The position numbers were made by a program, and so were the translations under genes. Of a stretch of DNA of 64,000 bases, positions 8,467-16,609 are shown piece by piece (the stretch's first letter is position 1; every line of letters starts with the position of its first letter). The notes below the pieces were generated by a model that made no database searches, was not told the DNA's origin, and saw only the letters and a program-made list of their open reading frames with translations. Source of the stretch: Frigoribacterium endophyticum (lineage in GTDB: Bacteria > Actinomycetota > Actinomycetes > Actinomycetales > Microbacteriaceae); the NCBI RefSeq assembly GCF_011759585.1, contig NZ_JAAOYV010000001.1, positions 372,001 through 436,000 of the forward strand. Direction: 5' to 3'.

Positions 8467-8494
8467 CCGCCCGGGGGCCGCGGCGCCCGGGCGG
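8467..8494. terminator. GC-rich hairpin between PadR and endonuclease genes
   Basis: CCGCCCGGG (8467-8475) pairs with CCCGGGCGG (8486-8494) across a 10-nt loop. It lies downstream of the PadR stop on the minus strand. There is no T-run, as is common for actinobacterial terminators. Confidence 0.5.
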
Positions 8495-8579
8495 ACGACG
8501 GAGGAGGCGCGGCGCAGCGGCTGCTGCACCGTGCCTCCTCGGGGCGGTCGCGTGCCCGGCACCGGCCGGGCCGGCGTCG

Positions 8580-9224
8580 CTAGTCGGCCAGGATGGCGTA
8601 CAGGGCGCGACGGGTCTCGTCGAGCTTCGCCGTCGCGGCCGCCCGCTGGGCGTCGGTGACGCCGGTGCGGAACTGCTGGACCGCGCCGAAGAGCTTGCCG
8701 AGGCTCTCGCGGAACTCGTCCGAGCCCTCGGCGTCGCCGGCCGTGGCGGCCCAGGCCGCCTCGATGGCGTCGGCCTGCTCCGCGACGTAGGTGCGGCCGG
8801 CCTCGGTCAGCGAGTACTCGCCCTTGGCGTCGGTGGCGGTCTCGACGCCGTCGACGATGAAGCCCTCGTCGACGAGCTGCTGCAGCGTCGGGTACACCGA
8901 GCCGGGGCTCGGCTTCCAGACGCCGTCGGTGCGCTCGGCGATGGCCTTGATCAGGCCGTAGCCGTTCGACGGGGCGTCGGCCAGGAGCGACAGGATCGCG
9001 AGGCGGACGTCGCCGCGGCGGGCGCGCCCGCGGCCGCCGCGGTGCGGGCCGCCGGGGCCGGGGAAGCCGGGGCCGCCGAAGCCGGGGAACCCGAGGCCGG
9101 AGAAGCCCGGCCCGGGGCGGCCGGAGCGGCCGAAGGGGCGGCCGAAGCGCGCTCCGCCCGCGAGCGGGTCGTGCGAGCGGCGGTCGTGGTCGTGGTGCTG
9201 GTCGTCCTCGTGGTGCTGTGCCAT
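8580..9224 (-). CDS. PadR family transcriptional regulator
   Basis: This 214-aa regulator has a His/Asp- and Gly/Phe/Pro-rich N-terminal extension (residues 1-75). A PadR winged helix follows from RRGDVRLAILSLL, including NGYGLIKAI and the signature PSPGSVYPTLQQLVDEG, with a C-terminal helical dimerisation part. I chose the ATG at 9224 because GGAAGGA lies just upstream and the longer frame adds only low-complexity residues. The promoter at 9329-9357 is flanked by repeated CGACAYAT-type motifs, suggesting autoregulation. It has no divergent target gene, so its regulon is unclear. Confidence 0.87.
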   Translation of the reverse strand: MAQHHEDDQHHDHDRRSHDPLAGGARFGRPFGRSGRPGPGFSGLGFPGFGGPGFPGPGGPHRGGRGRARRGDVRLAILSLLADAPSNGYGLIKAIAERTDGVWKPSPGSVYPTLQQLVDEGFIVDGVETATDAKGEYSLTEAGRTYVAEQADAIEAAWAATAGDAEGSDEFRESLGKLFGAVQQFRTGVTDAQRAAATAKLDETRRALYAILAD

Positions 9225-9319
9225 GGGGGCACGTCCTTCCGGTCGGGGGTCTCGACCGGGCGGAGGCCGCGGGCTGAGTGGCGGGGCGGCTCGGGGTCGA
9301 GTGTCGCGGACCATTCCGC

Positions 9320-9373
9320 GATGTGTCGAAGATATGTCGCTGAAAGTCGTTCGTCAACCCCTGACGACACATC
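9320..9373 (-). promoter_or_regulatory. PadR promoter with candidate operator repeats
   Basis: On the minus strand TTGACG (9357-9352) and TATCTT (9334-9329) are separated by 17 nt, a near-consensus housekeeping promoter. CGACATAT and CGACACAT flank the -10 box. A 9-bp inverted repeat, GATGTGTCG (9320-9328) and CGACACATC (9365-9373), brackets the whole promoter. Confidence 0.7.
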
Positions 9374-9391
9374 CACGGCCCGGAGGACGAC

Positions 9392-9424
9392 GGAGGCGCG
9401 CCCCCGGTGCGGGGACGCGCCTCC
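9392..9424. terminator. Hairpin terminator downstream of the CitE-like gene
   Basis: GGAGGCGCG (9392-9400) pairs with CGCGCCTCC (9416-9424), and an inner CCCC/GGGG extends the stem past one mismatch. It lies 18 nt beyond the stop of the minus-strand lyase gene. Confidence 0.6.
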
Positions 9425-9442
9425 TCGGGTGCTGCGCCGGGC

Positions 9443-10363
9443 TCAGCTCGCGGGGGCGACGCCGAAGGCCGTGGCGAGCTTCTCGATCTTCTGCGCGCGG
9501 CCGAGGCGGGGCAGGTCGCTGCCGTCGCGGATGACCCGGCCGCGGCCCTCGAAGTCGGCGAGGAAGTCCTGGGCCCAGGCGACGTCGGAGGGCGTCGGGC
9601 TGATGACCTCGTTGATCACCGGGAGCTGCTCGACGTCGAGGCAGAGCTTGCCGGTGAGGCCGAGCGCGACCGCGACGCCCGCCTGCTCGCGGAGCACCGG
9701 GTGGCTGCTGCCGACGGTCGGGCCGTCGATCGGGCCGGGCAGGCCGCCGATGCGGCTCGCGACCACGAGGCGCGAGCGCGGGTAGGCCATGGCGAGGTCG
9801 TCGGCGCTCGTGCCGGTGTCGCGGCGGTAGTCGCCGCTGCCGAAGGCGAGGCGGAAGGCGCCGCGGGCCTTGGCGATCGACGGGCTCTCCTCGATGCCGA
9901 GGGCCGACTCGACCAGTGCGAGCACCCGCACCGCGCCTCCCAGCCGGTCGAAGGTCTCGGTGACGTGCTCGGGCGCCTCCGTCTTGGCGAGCATGACGCC
10001 CTGCAGGCCGGGCAGGCCGAGGAGGGCGTCGACGTCGTCCGACCAGAAGTCGGTGGAGCGGTCGTTGATGCGCACCCAGGCCTCGCCGCCGTCGCGGAGC
10101 CAGGCGACGACGTCGTCGCGGGCGGCGGGCTTGCGGGCGGGGTCGACGGCGTCCTCGATGTCGAGCACCATCTGGTCGGCCCGCGACGCCGCCGCGGGGG
10201 TGAACCGGTCGGGGGCCGTGCCGGGCACGAGCAGCCAGCTGCGGGCGATGTCGGCCGGGGGCTTCGGGCGACGTCGCCCGTCGGGGCGGGAGGACGGCTC
10301 GCCGCCGGGGGTCGGTGCTGCGGTCGCGGCGTCTGCGGGCGCGGTGTCTGCGGTCTCGGTCAT
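9443..10363 (-). CDS. CitE-like HpcH/HpaI aldolase/citrate lyase family protein
   Basis: This 306-aa protein matches the CoA-ester lyase (CitE/malyl-CoA lyase-like) TIM-barrel family: RSWLLVPGTAPDRF at 42-55, MVLDIEDAVDP near 65 (metal and substrate site), VRIND near 95, LAKTE near 125 and ALVESALGI near 150. It probably cleaves or forms a short-chain acyl-CoA C-C bond in the cytoplasm. The first 35 residues are a low-complexity extension, so a shorter protein is possible. It is monocistronic, with a hairpin after its stop. Confidence 0.85.
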   Translation of the reverse strand: MTETADTAPADAATAAPTPGGEPSSRPDGRRRPKPPADIARSWLLVPGTAPDRFTPAAASRADQMVLDIEDAVDPARKPAARDDVVAWLRDGGEAWVRINDRSTDFWSDDVDALLGLPGLQGVMLAKTEAPEHVTETFDRLGGAVRVLALVESALGIEESPSIAKARGAFRLAFGSGDYRRDTGTSADDLAMAYPRSRLVVASRIGGLPGPIDGPTVGSSHPVLREQAGVAVALGLTGKLCLDVEQLPVINEVISPTPSDVAWAQDFLADFEGRGRVIRDGSDLPRLGRAQKIEKLATAFGVAPAS

Positions 10364-10572
10364 GGGACGTCCTCGTCTCGGTCGGCGGCCGGTGGTCGCG
10401 TCAGGCGGTCGCCCCCACGGTACCGGTCCGCCCCCCGAGGGCGGGGCGTCCCGGCTTCTGGGAGGAGACGGGCGTACCGTTCAGCGAGATCACAGGCGTC
10501 CGACGCCCGCACCCCCGCGGCGTCGTCGATGCCGGCACCTGAGCACGAGTCCCCGAACACGAGGAGCGCACC

Positions 10573-12114
10573 ATGACCGACGAACGATCCCCCCGGGCCG
10601 ACGGCACCGACGACCACGCCGAGGGACGCGTCGACGAGGGCCGCCCCGAGGCCGGGGCCCCTGCCGTCGACTTCGGCGGCCCCGCCGAGCCCGCCCGCGA
10701 CCCCGCCGACCACGAGCACGACGGCTCCGACTCCGCGACGCGCGCCCTGCCGGTCACCGGTGACGAGCCCGGCCGCCACGACGACGGCGTCGAGCCGCGC
10801 GGCGAGCTCTTCCCGCCCGCCGCGTCGCTCGCCGACGACCAGGCGACCCCGACGACCGCCGACGGCTCCGTCGCGGCCGCCGAGGTGCCGGGAGGCGACC
10901 AGGGTCGCCGCGTCGACGCCGGCGACGGCCGCGGCACGACCATCGACGGCGACGCGACCGTCGACCCCGACCAGCTCGAGCCCGAGCGCCGTGACGGCGT
11001 CGACCGCGACGGCGAGACGGAGGTCATCGCACCGCTGAGCAGCGACGACCGCGACCACGACGCTCGCCACGACGGCGACGCCGACCGCCGCGACGACGCC
11101 GACCGCCGCGACGACGCGACCGTCCCCCCGGTCGTGGCCCCCGTCGCCCCCGGCGCGCGCGCCTGGTCGGCCGGGTCGTCCTCCGACGACGACGGCCCGC
11201 GCCGCCCGCTCCACGACGACGAGGCCCTCCGTGCCGCCGAGGCCGCCCGCGCCGAGCCGGTCCGCGACTCCTCCGACCGCGACGGCGACCGCGACGGCGA
11301 CCGCGACGCCGACCGCGACCGCGACTCCCGTGACGGCGCCGTGGCCGTCGGTGCCGGTGCCGCCGCCGCGGCGGGCGCCGGTGCCGCCGCCGCCCACGCC
11401 CGCTCCGACGACGGCCGGATCGGCGACGCCCGCACGACCCCCGCCCCCGCCGCCGGCCGCACCCCGACCGGAGCGGTCGAGCGCGACCGCACCGGCGGCT
11501 ACCCGACCACCGACGACGGCGACATCGACCGCGTCGGCCTCCGCCGCGACCTCCTCGCCGAGCAGAAGGAGGAGTTCGGCGGCATGCGCTTCGGTGCCGG
11601 CCTGCTGGGCTGGTTCGCCGCGACCGGCCTCGGCGTGGTGCTGTTCTCGATCCTCGCGTCGATCACGGCGGCCGTCGTCGTCGGCTCGTCGCCCAGCGCC
11701 TCGCCGCTGGCGCTGCAGCAGACGCTCGCCGACCAGGGCCCGGTGCTCTCGCTCGTCGTGGGCATCGGCGTGCTCGTCATCGTCTTCGTCGGCTACCTCG
11801 TCGGCGGCTACACCGCCTCCCGCGTGGCTCGCTTCTCGGGTCTCAAGCAGGGGCTCGCGACCTGGCTCTGGGGCCTCGTGATCACGATCGTCACCACGGT
11901 CGTCGTCGGCGTCGTCGCCGTCCAGGCGGGCGACCAGAGCTCTCCGAACTCCATGGTGCCGACGGTCGACGACCTGACCTCGATGTCGGTCGAGAGCCTG
12001 ATCTTCCTCGGCCTGGTGCTCGTCCTGAGCCTCCTGGGCGCGCTCCTCGGCGGCGTGCTCGGGCAGCGCTGGCACCGCCGCGTCGACCGCTTCATCCCCG
12101 AGCACCAGGTCTGA
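10573..12114 (+). CDS. Membrane protein with long Asp/Arg-rich cytoplasmic region
   Basis: This 513-aa protein has about 330 residues of highly charged low-complexity sequence, including short DG/DR repeats (RDGDRDGDRDADRDRD). Its C-terminal domain of about 170 residues has four hydrophobic helices, resembling small four-TM YrzE-type membrane proteins. The C-terminus is basic (RWHRRVDRF). GAGG precedes the ATG by 8 nt. It sits 46 bp ahead of a lipoprotein gene, so the two may form an envelope-associated unit. The function is unknown; the disordered region may act as a tether or spacer. Confidence 0.75.
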   Translation: MTDERSPRADGTDDHAEGRVDEGRPEAGAPAVDFGGPAEPARDPADHEHDGSDSATRALPVTGDEPGRHDDGVEPRGELFPPAASLADDQATPTTADGSVAAAEVPGGDQGRRVDAGDGRGTTIDGDATVDPDQLEPERRDGVDRDGETEVIAPLSSDDRDHDARHDGDADRRDDADRRDDATVPPVVAPVAPGARAWSAGSSSDDDGPRRPLHDDEALRAAEAARAEPVRDSSDRDGDRDGDRDADRDRDSRDGAVAVGAGAAAAAGAGAAAAHARSDDGRIGDARTTPAPAAGRTPTGAVERDRTGGYPTTDDGDIDRVGLRRDLLAEQKEEFGGMRFGAGLLGWFAATGLGVVLFSILASITAAVVVGSSPSASPLALQQTLADQGPVLSLVVGIGVLVIVFVGYLVGGYTASRVARFSGLKQGLATWLWGLVITIVTTVVVGVVAVQAGDQSSPNSMVPTVDDLTSMSVESLIFLGLVLVLSLLGALLGGVLGQRWHRRVDRFIPEHQV

Positions 12115-12160
12115 CCGACCGGTGCCCCGCACGACCCCACCACAGAGACAAGGAACCACC

Positions 12161-12883
12161 ATGCGCCACCTCGACCGCTCCTCCCTCGTCCGGACGACGC
12201 TCGGCGTCGTCGCCGCCGGGGCCCTGGCCTTCACGCTCGTCGCGTGCTCGTCGACCTCCGACTCGGAGAGCAACAACACGGCCCCGACCCACCCCGTCAA
12301 CGAGCCCGACGAGCGCGAGGGTTCGTCGGTCGCCGAGACCCCGGCCGCGAGCGTGCCGAGCCTCGCGGGCGGCGTCGACACGCAGGTCGCCGTCGACGCG
12401 TCGTTCGTCGACGCGCTCGGCACGCTGGGCCTCACGCCCGGCGTCGTCGGCACGGCGACCTTCACCGGCGGCACGTTCTCGTTCCCGATCACGGGCGGCA
12501 ACGTCGACTACTACGGCCCCGACAGCGAGGTGCGCCCGTACGTGCAGGGCTTCATCGAGCACGACGGCTCGGGCCTCAGCCTCACCGCGGCCGACGGCAC
12601 CGTCGTCGAGCTGACGGACTTCGACATCGACCCCGGCGAGTCGAAGCTCTACGGCGACGTGACGGTCGACGGCACGGTCGCGGCCGAGCACGCGTACCTG
12701 TTCAACCTCTGGGGCGGCACGCTCGAGCCGCTCCGCACCGAGGGCTCGAACGCCGTGCTCGAGGGCACGACGGTGCACGTCAGCCCGGCCGCCGCCTCGC
12801 TGCTCAACGAGACGTTCGGCACCGAGGCCGTCGAGGACGAGATGCTCGTCGGCGTCGCCACGATCACGGTCGCCACGCAGTAG
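12161..12883 (+). CDS. Putative lipoprotein of unknown function
   Basis: This 240-aa protein has a type II signal peptide with lipobox LVAC (Cys at about residue 28), a Ser/Asn/Glu-rich linker and a globular beta-rich domain of about 170 residues. Features such as FPITGGNVDYYGPDS, EHDGSGL and a terminal VGVATITV suggest an HtaA-like or other beta-sandwich, but I cannot name the family with certainty. The ATG at 12161 follows AAGGA at 9-nt spacing; an upstream in-frame ATG at 12122 has no such site. It is probably co-transcribed with the membrane protein before it. Confidence 0.8.
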   Translation: MRHLDRSSLVRTTLGVVAAGALAFTLVACSSTSDSESNNTAPTHPVNEPDEREGSSVAETPAASVPSLAGGVDTQVAVDASFVDALGTLGLTPGVVGTATFTGGTFSFPITGGNVDYYGPDSEVRPYVQGFIEHDGSGLSLTAADGTVVELTDFDIDPGESKLYGDVTVDGTVAAEHAYLFNLWGGTLEPLRTEGSNAVLEGTTVHVSPAAASLLNETFGTEAVEDEMLVGVATITVATQ

Positions 12884-12900
12884 CACCGACCTGGTCGCCC

Positions 12901-12937
12901 CGAGACCGCTCGTCCCGTCACGGGGCGGGCGGTCTCG
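12901..12937. terminator. Hairpin terminator after the lipoprotein gene
   Basis: CGAGACCGC (12901-12909) pairs perfectly with GCGGTCTCG (12929-12937), with an inner CCCG/CGGG stem. It starts 17 nt after the lipoprotein stop codon. Confidence 0.75.
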
Positions 12938-12993
12938 TCGTCGGTGCCTGCAGCACGCTGCCTCGCTCCGGCGCAAGCCCCTGAACAAAGAAG

Positions 12994-13020
12994 TTCGGCA
13001 TACCGAAACCTGTGTAGGGT
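12994..13020 (+). promoter_or_regulatory. Nramp gene promoter with candidate metalloregulator operator
   Basis: TTCGG and CCGAA (12994-13007, spacer CATA) form an inverted repeat in the -35 to -10 interval. The -10 box TAGGGT is at 13015-13020, 7 nt before the ATG of the Nramp transporter. DtxR/MntR regulators bind dyads at such positions in manganese-transporter promoters; MntR is an inference. Confidence 0.6.
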
Positions 13021-13027
13021 CGAGCGC

Positions 13028-14314
13028 ATGCCGACGATCGACGCCCGCCGCCGTGACGACGACGCCCCCGGGGAGGCGCGGGTCGACCAGCCCTCCGCGG
13101 TCGCCCTCCCGAGGCCCCGGGGCACCCTGCTCGGCCCCGCGTTCGTCGCGGCCATCGCCTACGTCGACCCCGGCAACGTCGCCGCCAACCTCACCGCCGG
13201 CGCGCAGTACCAGTACCTGCTGCTCTGGGTGCTCGTCGCGGCGAACGCCATCGCCGTGCTCGTGCAGTACCTGTCGGCGAAGCTCGGCATCGTCACCGGA
13301 CGGTCGCTGCCGGAGGTGCTCGGCGACCGGCTCGGCCGGAAGCGGCGGCTGGTGTTCTGGGGCCAGGCCGAGGTCGTCGCGGCCGCGACCGACGTCGCCG
13401 AGATCATCGGCGGGGCGCTGGCGCTGCAGCTGCTCTTCGGCGTGCCGCTCGTCGTCGGCGGCCTGATCACGGGCGCCGTGTCGCTCGGCCTCCTGATGCT
13501 GACGCGCTACCGCCGCGGCCACGTCTTCCAGACGATCGTCATCGCGCTCCTGGCCGTCCTCACGATCGGGTTCTGCGCCGGCCTGCTCTTCTCGCCCCCG
13601 TCGGCGGGCGACATGCTGGCCGGGCTCGTGCCGCGGTTCGAGGGCAGCCAGTCGGTGCTGCTCGCCGCGTCGATGCTCGGGGCGACGGTCATGCCGCACG
13701 CGGTGTACCTGCACTCCGCGCTCGTGCGCGACCACCACGGCACGGTGACCGAGGGCGCCGACCGCCGTCGCGTGCTCCGGGCCACCCGGTGGGACGTCGT
13801 CTTCGCCCTCGTCATCGCCGGTGGCGTGAACATCGCCATGCTCGTCCTGGCCGCGTCGACCCTGCCCGGCCGCACCGGCACCGACACCATCCCCGGCGCC
13901 CACGACGCGATCGCCGACGCCCTCGGGCCGGTCGTCGGCGTCCTGTTCGCCGTCGGCCTGCTGGCCTCGGGCCTCGCGTCGACGTCGATCGGCGCGATGG
14001 CGGGCGCCGAGATCATGCGCGGCCTGCTGCACGTGCGCCTGCCGCTGTTCGTCCGCCGGGTGGTCACGCTGGTGCCGGCGCTCGTGCTGCTCGCCACGGG
14101 CATCAGCCCGACCTGGCTGCTCGTGCTCAGCCAGGTCGTGCTGAGCTTCGGCATCGCGTTCGCGCTGATCCCGCTCGTGATCGCCACGAGCGACGCCCGC
14201 CTCATGGGCACGGGCGTCAACGCGAGGGCCACGCGTGTCGCGGCCTGGGCCTGCGCGGTCGTCGTCGTGGCCCTCAACGTCGCGCTCATCTGGCTGACCG
14301 TCACGGGCTCGTAG
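13028..14314 (+). CDS. mntH: Nramp family divalent metal (Mn2+/Fe2+) transporter
   Basis: This 428-aa protein has about 11 transmembrane helices. The family motif DPGN is present near residue 44 in helix 1, where the Asp and Asn bind metal, and the MPHAVYLHS motif near 220 in helix 6 supplies Met and His. It imports Mn2+ (or Fe2+) with protons across the plasma membrane. The ATG at 13028 is 7 nt after TAGGGT, so the mRNA is probably leaderless. A dyad in the promoter suggests metal-dependent repression. It stands alone. Confidence 0.92.
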   Translation: MPTIDARRRDDDAPGEARVDQPSAVALPRPRGTLLGPAFVAAIAYVDPGNVAANLTAGAQYQYLLLWVLVAANAIAVLVQYLSAKLGIVTGRSLPEVLGDRLGRKRRLVFWGQAEVVAAATDVAEIIGGALALQLLFGVPLVVGGLITGAVSLGLLMLTRYRRGHVFQTIVIALLAVLTIGFCAGLLFSPPSAGDMLAGLVPRFEGSQSVLLAASMLGATVMPHAVYLHSALVRDHHGTVTEGADRRRVLRATRWDVVFALVIAGGVNIAMLVLAASTLPGRTGTDTIPGAHDAIADALGPVVGVLFAVGLLASGLASTSIGAMAGAEIMRGLLHVRLPLFVRRVVTLVPALVLLATGISPTWLLVLSQVVLSFGIAFALIPLVIATSDARLMGTGVNARATRVAAWACAVVVVALNVALIWLTVTGS

Positions 14315-14341
14315 GAGTCGCCTCCGCCTCCCGCAGGCCGG

Positions 14342-15490
14342 TCAGCCCCGCTCGGTGCGGCCCTGCCGCGCGTCCCCGTCGTGCTCGGCGCTCCGGGGGT
14401 CGGCGCCCGCGTCGCCGCCCGCGTCGTGCTCGGCGCCCGAGTCGTCGTCGTGGTCGTGCCGGCGGTCGTGGTCGCGCTCGGCCCGGTCGAAGGCGGCCTG
14501 CATCGCCTCGGCGTGGTCGGTCTTCGCCTCGGCGACGCCCGCGTCGTCGCCCCGTGCGATCGCGAGGCCCTCGCGGAGGCTCGCGCCGGCCGCGGCCAGC
14601 GACTCGCCGAGGGTGGGCCGGAAGTCACGGCGCTCGTCGCCGTCGCCGGCGTCGACGTACTCGTGCAGCACGCGGCCCTCGTCGCGGTGCACGGGCTTCT
14701 CGGCGTGCTCGACGCAGAGGCGCGCGACCTCCTGGGCGTGGGCGTGCATGACGGAGTGCGCGGCCCCCGGCATCTCCCACAGGCGCGACGAGGGCAGCAG
14801 CTCGCCGACGCGCTCCACCCACCCGCGCGGCGCGACGGCGTCGTGCTCGCCACGGATCACGAGGGTGTCGGCCTGCACGCGGGGCAGGACGTCCTCGATC
14901 GGGTAGGTCATCATCTTCGGCAGCACCTGCGAGAACCAGTGCACGCCGCAGGCGAGGTAGGCGCGCAGGGCGAGCACCTTGACGCGGCCGGGCTCGTGCC
15001 AGGCGGCCTGGACGAAGCGCCGGCCCGCCGTCAGCACACGGCGCTCGGCGGGGTTGATCACCGGCCCGATCAGCACGAGGGTCGACAGCTCGGGGCGCCG
15101 CGCCGCGAGGTCGGTGACGATCTGCGTGCCCATCGAGTGCCCGACGACGATCGGGTCGGTCAGGCCGAGGTCGTCGATGACGGCGCCGACGAGGTCGGCG
15201 AACTGCGAGATCTCGAGGGCCCGGCCCGGGTGGGGGACACCGGCGAACCCGGGCAGGTCGAGGGCGTGCACCGGGCCGAAGCGGTTGAGGTCGGGCGCGA
15301 GGCGCTCGAAGTAGTCCGACGAGACGCCGATGCCGGGCACGAGCACGAACGGCCGGTCGCCCGTCGTGCCGATCGTGCTGACGCGGACGTAGAGGTCGCC
15401 GCGCTCGACGCGCTGCACGGTGACCTGCGTGCTCGACTCGTCACGGTCGCGCTGCTGGGTGCGGGCCACGCGCCTCCTCGGGGTCGTCAC
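14342..15490 (-). CDS. Alpha/beta-hydrolase with charged C-terminal tail
   Basis: This 382-aa protein has an alpha/beta-hydrolase fold with nucleophile elbow GHSMGT at about residue 118, oxyanion-region PGIGVSSDYF near 53 and a probable catalytic histidine in AAHSVMH near 246. The last 90 residues are His/Asp/Glu-rich and low complexity (runs of DHDRRHDHDDD), unusual for the family and possibly metal-binding or disordered. No signal peptide is present. The start codon is GTG. The substrate is unknown. Confidence 0.85.
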   Translation of the reverse strand: MTTPRRRVARTQQRDRDESSTQVTVQRVERGDLYVRVSTIGTTGDRPFVLVPGIGVSSDYFERLAPDLNRFGPVHALDLPGFAGVPHPGRALEISQFADLVGAVIDDLGLTDPIVVGHSMGTQIVTDLAARRPELSTLVLIGPVINPAERRVLTAGRRFVQAAWHEPGRVKVLALRAYLACGVHWFSQVLPKMMTYPIEDVLPRVQADTLVIRGEHDAVAPRGWVERVGELLPSSRLWEMPGAAHSVMHAHAQEVARLCVEHAEKPVHRDEGRVLHEYVDAGDGDERRDFRPTLGESLAAAGASLREGLAIARGDDAGVAEAKTDHAEAMQAAFDRAERDHDRRHDHDDDSGAEHDAGGDAGADPRSAEHDGDARQGRTERG

Positions 15491-15573
15491 CGCGCCGAGG
15501 ACCGACGCGGACGGCCCAGTCTGGCACCGCCCCCGACGACGCCGCTGGGCGTGCTCCGGTCAGCGTGGGTCGG

Positions 15574-15921
15574 TCAGTCGACGAGCGTGTAGAGGCTGAG
15601 GTGGTTGCCGTCGGGGTCGGGGAAGTCGACCACGTCGAGGACGCCGGGCACGTGGACGACCTCGGGCAGCTCGAGGCCGAGCTCGACCAGCCGGGCCCGC
15701 TCGGCGTGGACGTCGTCGACGCCGAGTCGCAGCACCGCCGTCGCGGAGCCGGTCGGGGCCTCCTCGCCGAGCTGCAGCCAGCAGCCGCCGAGGTCGTACT
15801 CGACGATGCCCTCGACCGGGTCGAGCTGGGGGCCGTCGACGTCGAGCACCGACTCGTACCAGCACCGGGCCGCGACGAGGTCGCTGACCGAGAGTCCGAC
15901 GGTGACGCTGCTGATGCGCAT
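15574..15921 (-). CDS. VOC/glyoxalase family protein
   Basis: This 115-aa single-domain protein of the vicinal oxygen chelate superfamily shows the paired beta-alpha-beta-beta-beta layout: MRISSVTVGLSVSDL at the start and DPDGNHLSLYTL near the end, a hallmark of glyoxalase/dioxygenase-like members. I chose the ATG at 15921 because a CAGACT -10-like box lies 6 nt upstream (15933-15928); the longer frame adds only basic residues. It could be a lyase, a resistance protein or a binding protein. Confidence 0.82.
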   Translation of the reverse strand: MRISSVTVGLSVSDLVAARCWYESVLDVDGPQLDPVEGIVEYDLGGCWLQLGEEAPTGSATAVLRLGVDDVHAERARLVELGLELPEVVHVPGVLDVVDFPDPDGNHLSLYTLVD

Positions 15922-15954
15922 GCGGCGAGTCTGGCAGGGGCGACGGCCGGGGCG

Positions 15955-16033
15955 CGACGCCACGCCAGGCGCGTCACGTCGGGGGCGTCACGCCAGGGGC
16001 GTCGCGTCGAGGCGTCGCGTCGGGGGCGTCAGG
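15955..16033. repeat. Short imperfect GGCGTCRCG-type direct repeats
   Basis: The spacer between the VOC and DUF1990 genes holds about five imperfect copies of a roughly 14-nt GC-rich unit built on GCGTCRCGTCGGGG. The last copy runs into the 3' end of the DUF1990 gene. It looks like slippage-generated repeat sequence. Confidence 0.55.
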
Positions 16034-16562
16034 CCGCGAGCACCGGGTCGAGCGCGCGCAGGTTCCGGTGCAGCACCGTGCCGAGCGCCAGCCTCGCCGC
16101 CGGCCCGGCCGCGCGCATGTACCAGGCCGCCGGGCGCCAGACGACGCGGATGTCGAGGGTGACACGCCCGTCGTGGTGCTGGTGCACGAGGTAGCTCTCC
16201 CAGCCGCGCTGCGGGTGGCCGACGAGCGCCGCGTGGCCGAAGCCGGCGGTGCGCTCGTCGTCGACGACGGCGAAGACGCGGCACGCCACCCGCGACCGCA
16301 GCGGGCCGACCGGGATCGCCCAGACGTTCACGTCGCCGACGACGGCCCGCTCGGGCACCTGCTCGGGCACGAAGCCCGAGCCGCGGTGCACCTCGAACCG
16401 CAGCACCGCGTCGGCGGCGCGTCGGAAGTCGTCGTCGCCGTGGCCGATCACGCGGCTCGCCGTGGTGAGGCGGAACCCGGGAGGCGCGTGCCGGGTGAGC
16501 GTGGGCCGCCCGGTGAACGCGTAGTCGGGTCCGAAGCCCTGCGGGGCGGTCGATGACGTCAT
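16029..16562 (-). CDS. DUF1990 family protein
   Basis: This 177-aa protein resembles the actinobacterial DUF1990 family: an N-terminal YAFTGRPTLT segment, FRRAADAVLRFEVHRGSGF near residue 55, FGHAALVGHPQRGWESYLV near 110 and a terminal RNLRALD. The biochemical role of the family is not known to me. I chose the ATG at 16562, 6 nt after CAGGCT (16574-16569). It is divergent from the hydrolase gene starting at 16610, and the two starts are only 47 bp apart. Confidence 0.8.
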   Translation of the reverse strand: MTSSTAPQGFGPDYAFTGRPTLTRHAPPGFRLTTASRVIGHGDDDFRRAADAVLRFEVHRGSGFVPEQVPERAVVGDVNVWAIPVGPLRSRVACRVFAVVDDERTAGFGHAALVGHPQRGWESYLVHQHHDGRVTLDIRVVWRPAAWYMRAAGPAARLALGTVLHRNLRALDPVLAA

Positions 16563-16609
16563 GCGACGAGCCTGGCACGCCCGCCTGCACGCTCGGGCAG
16601 GATCGTGGC

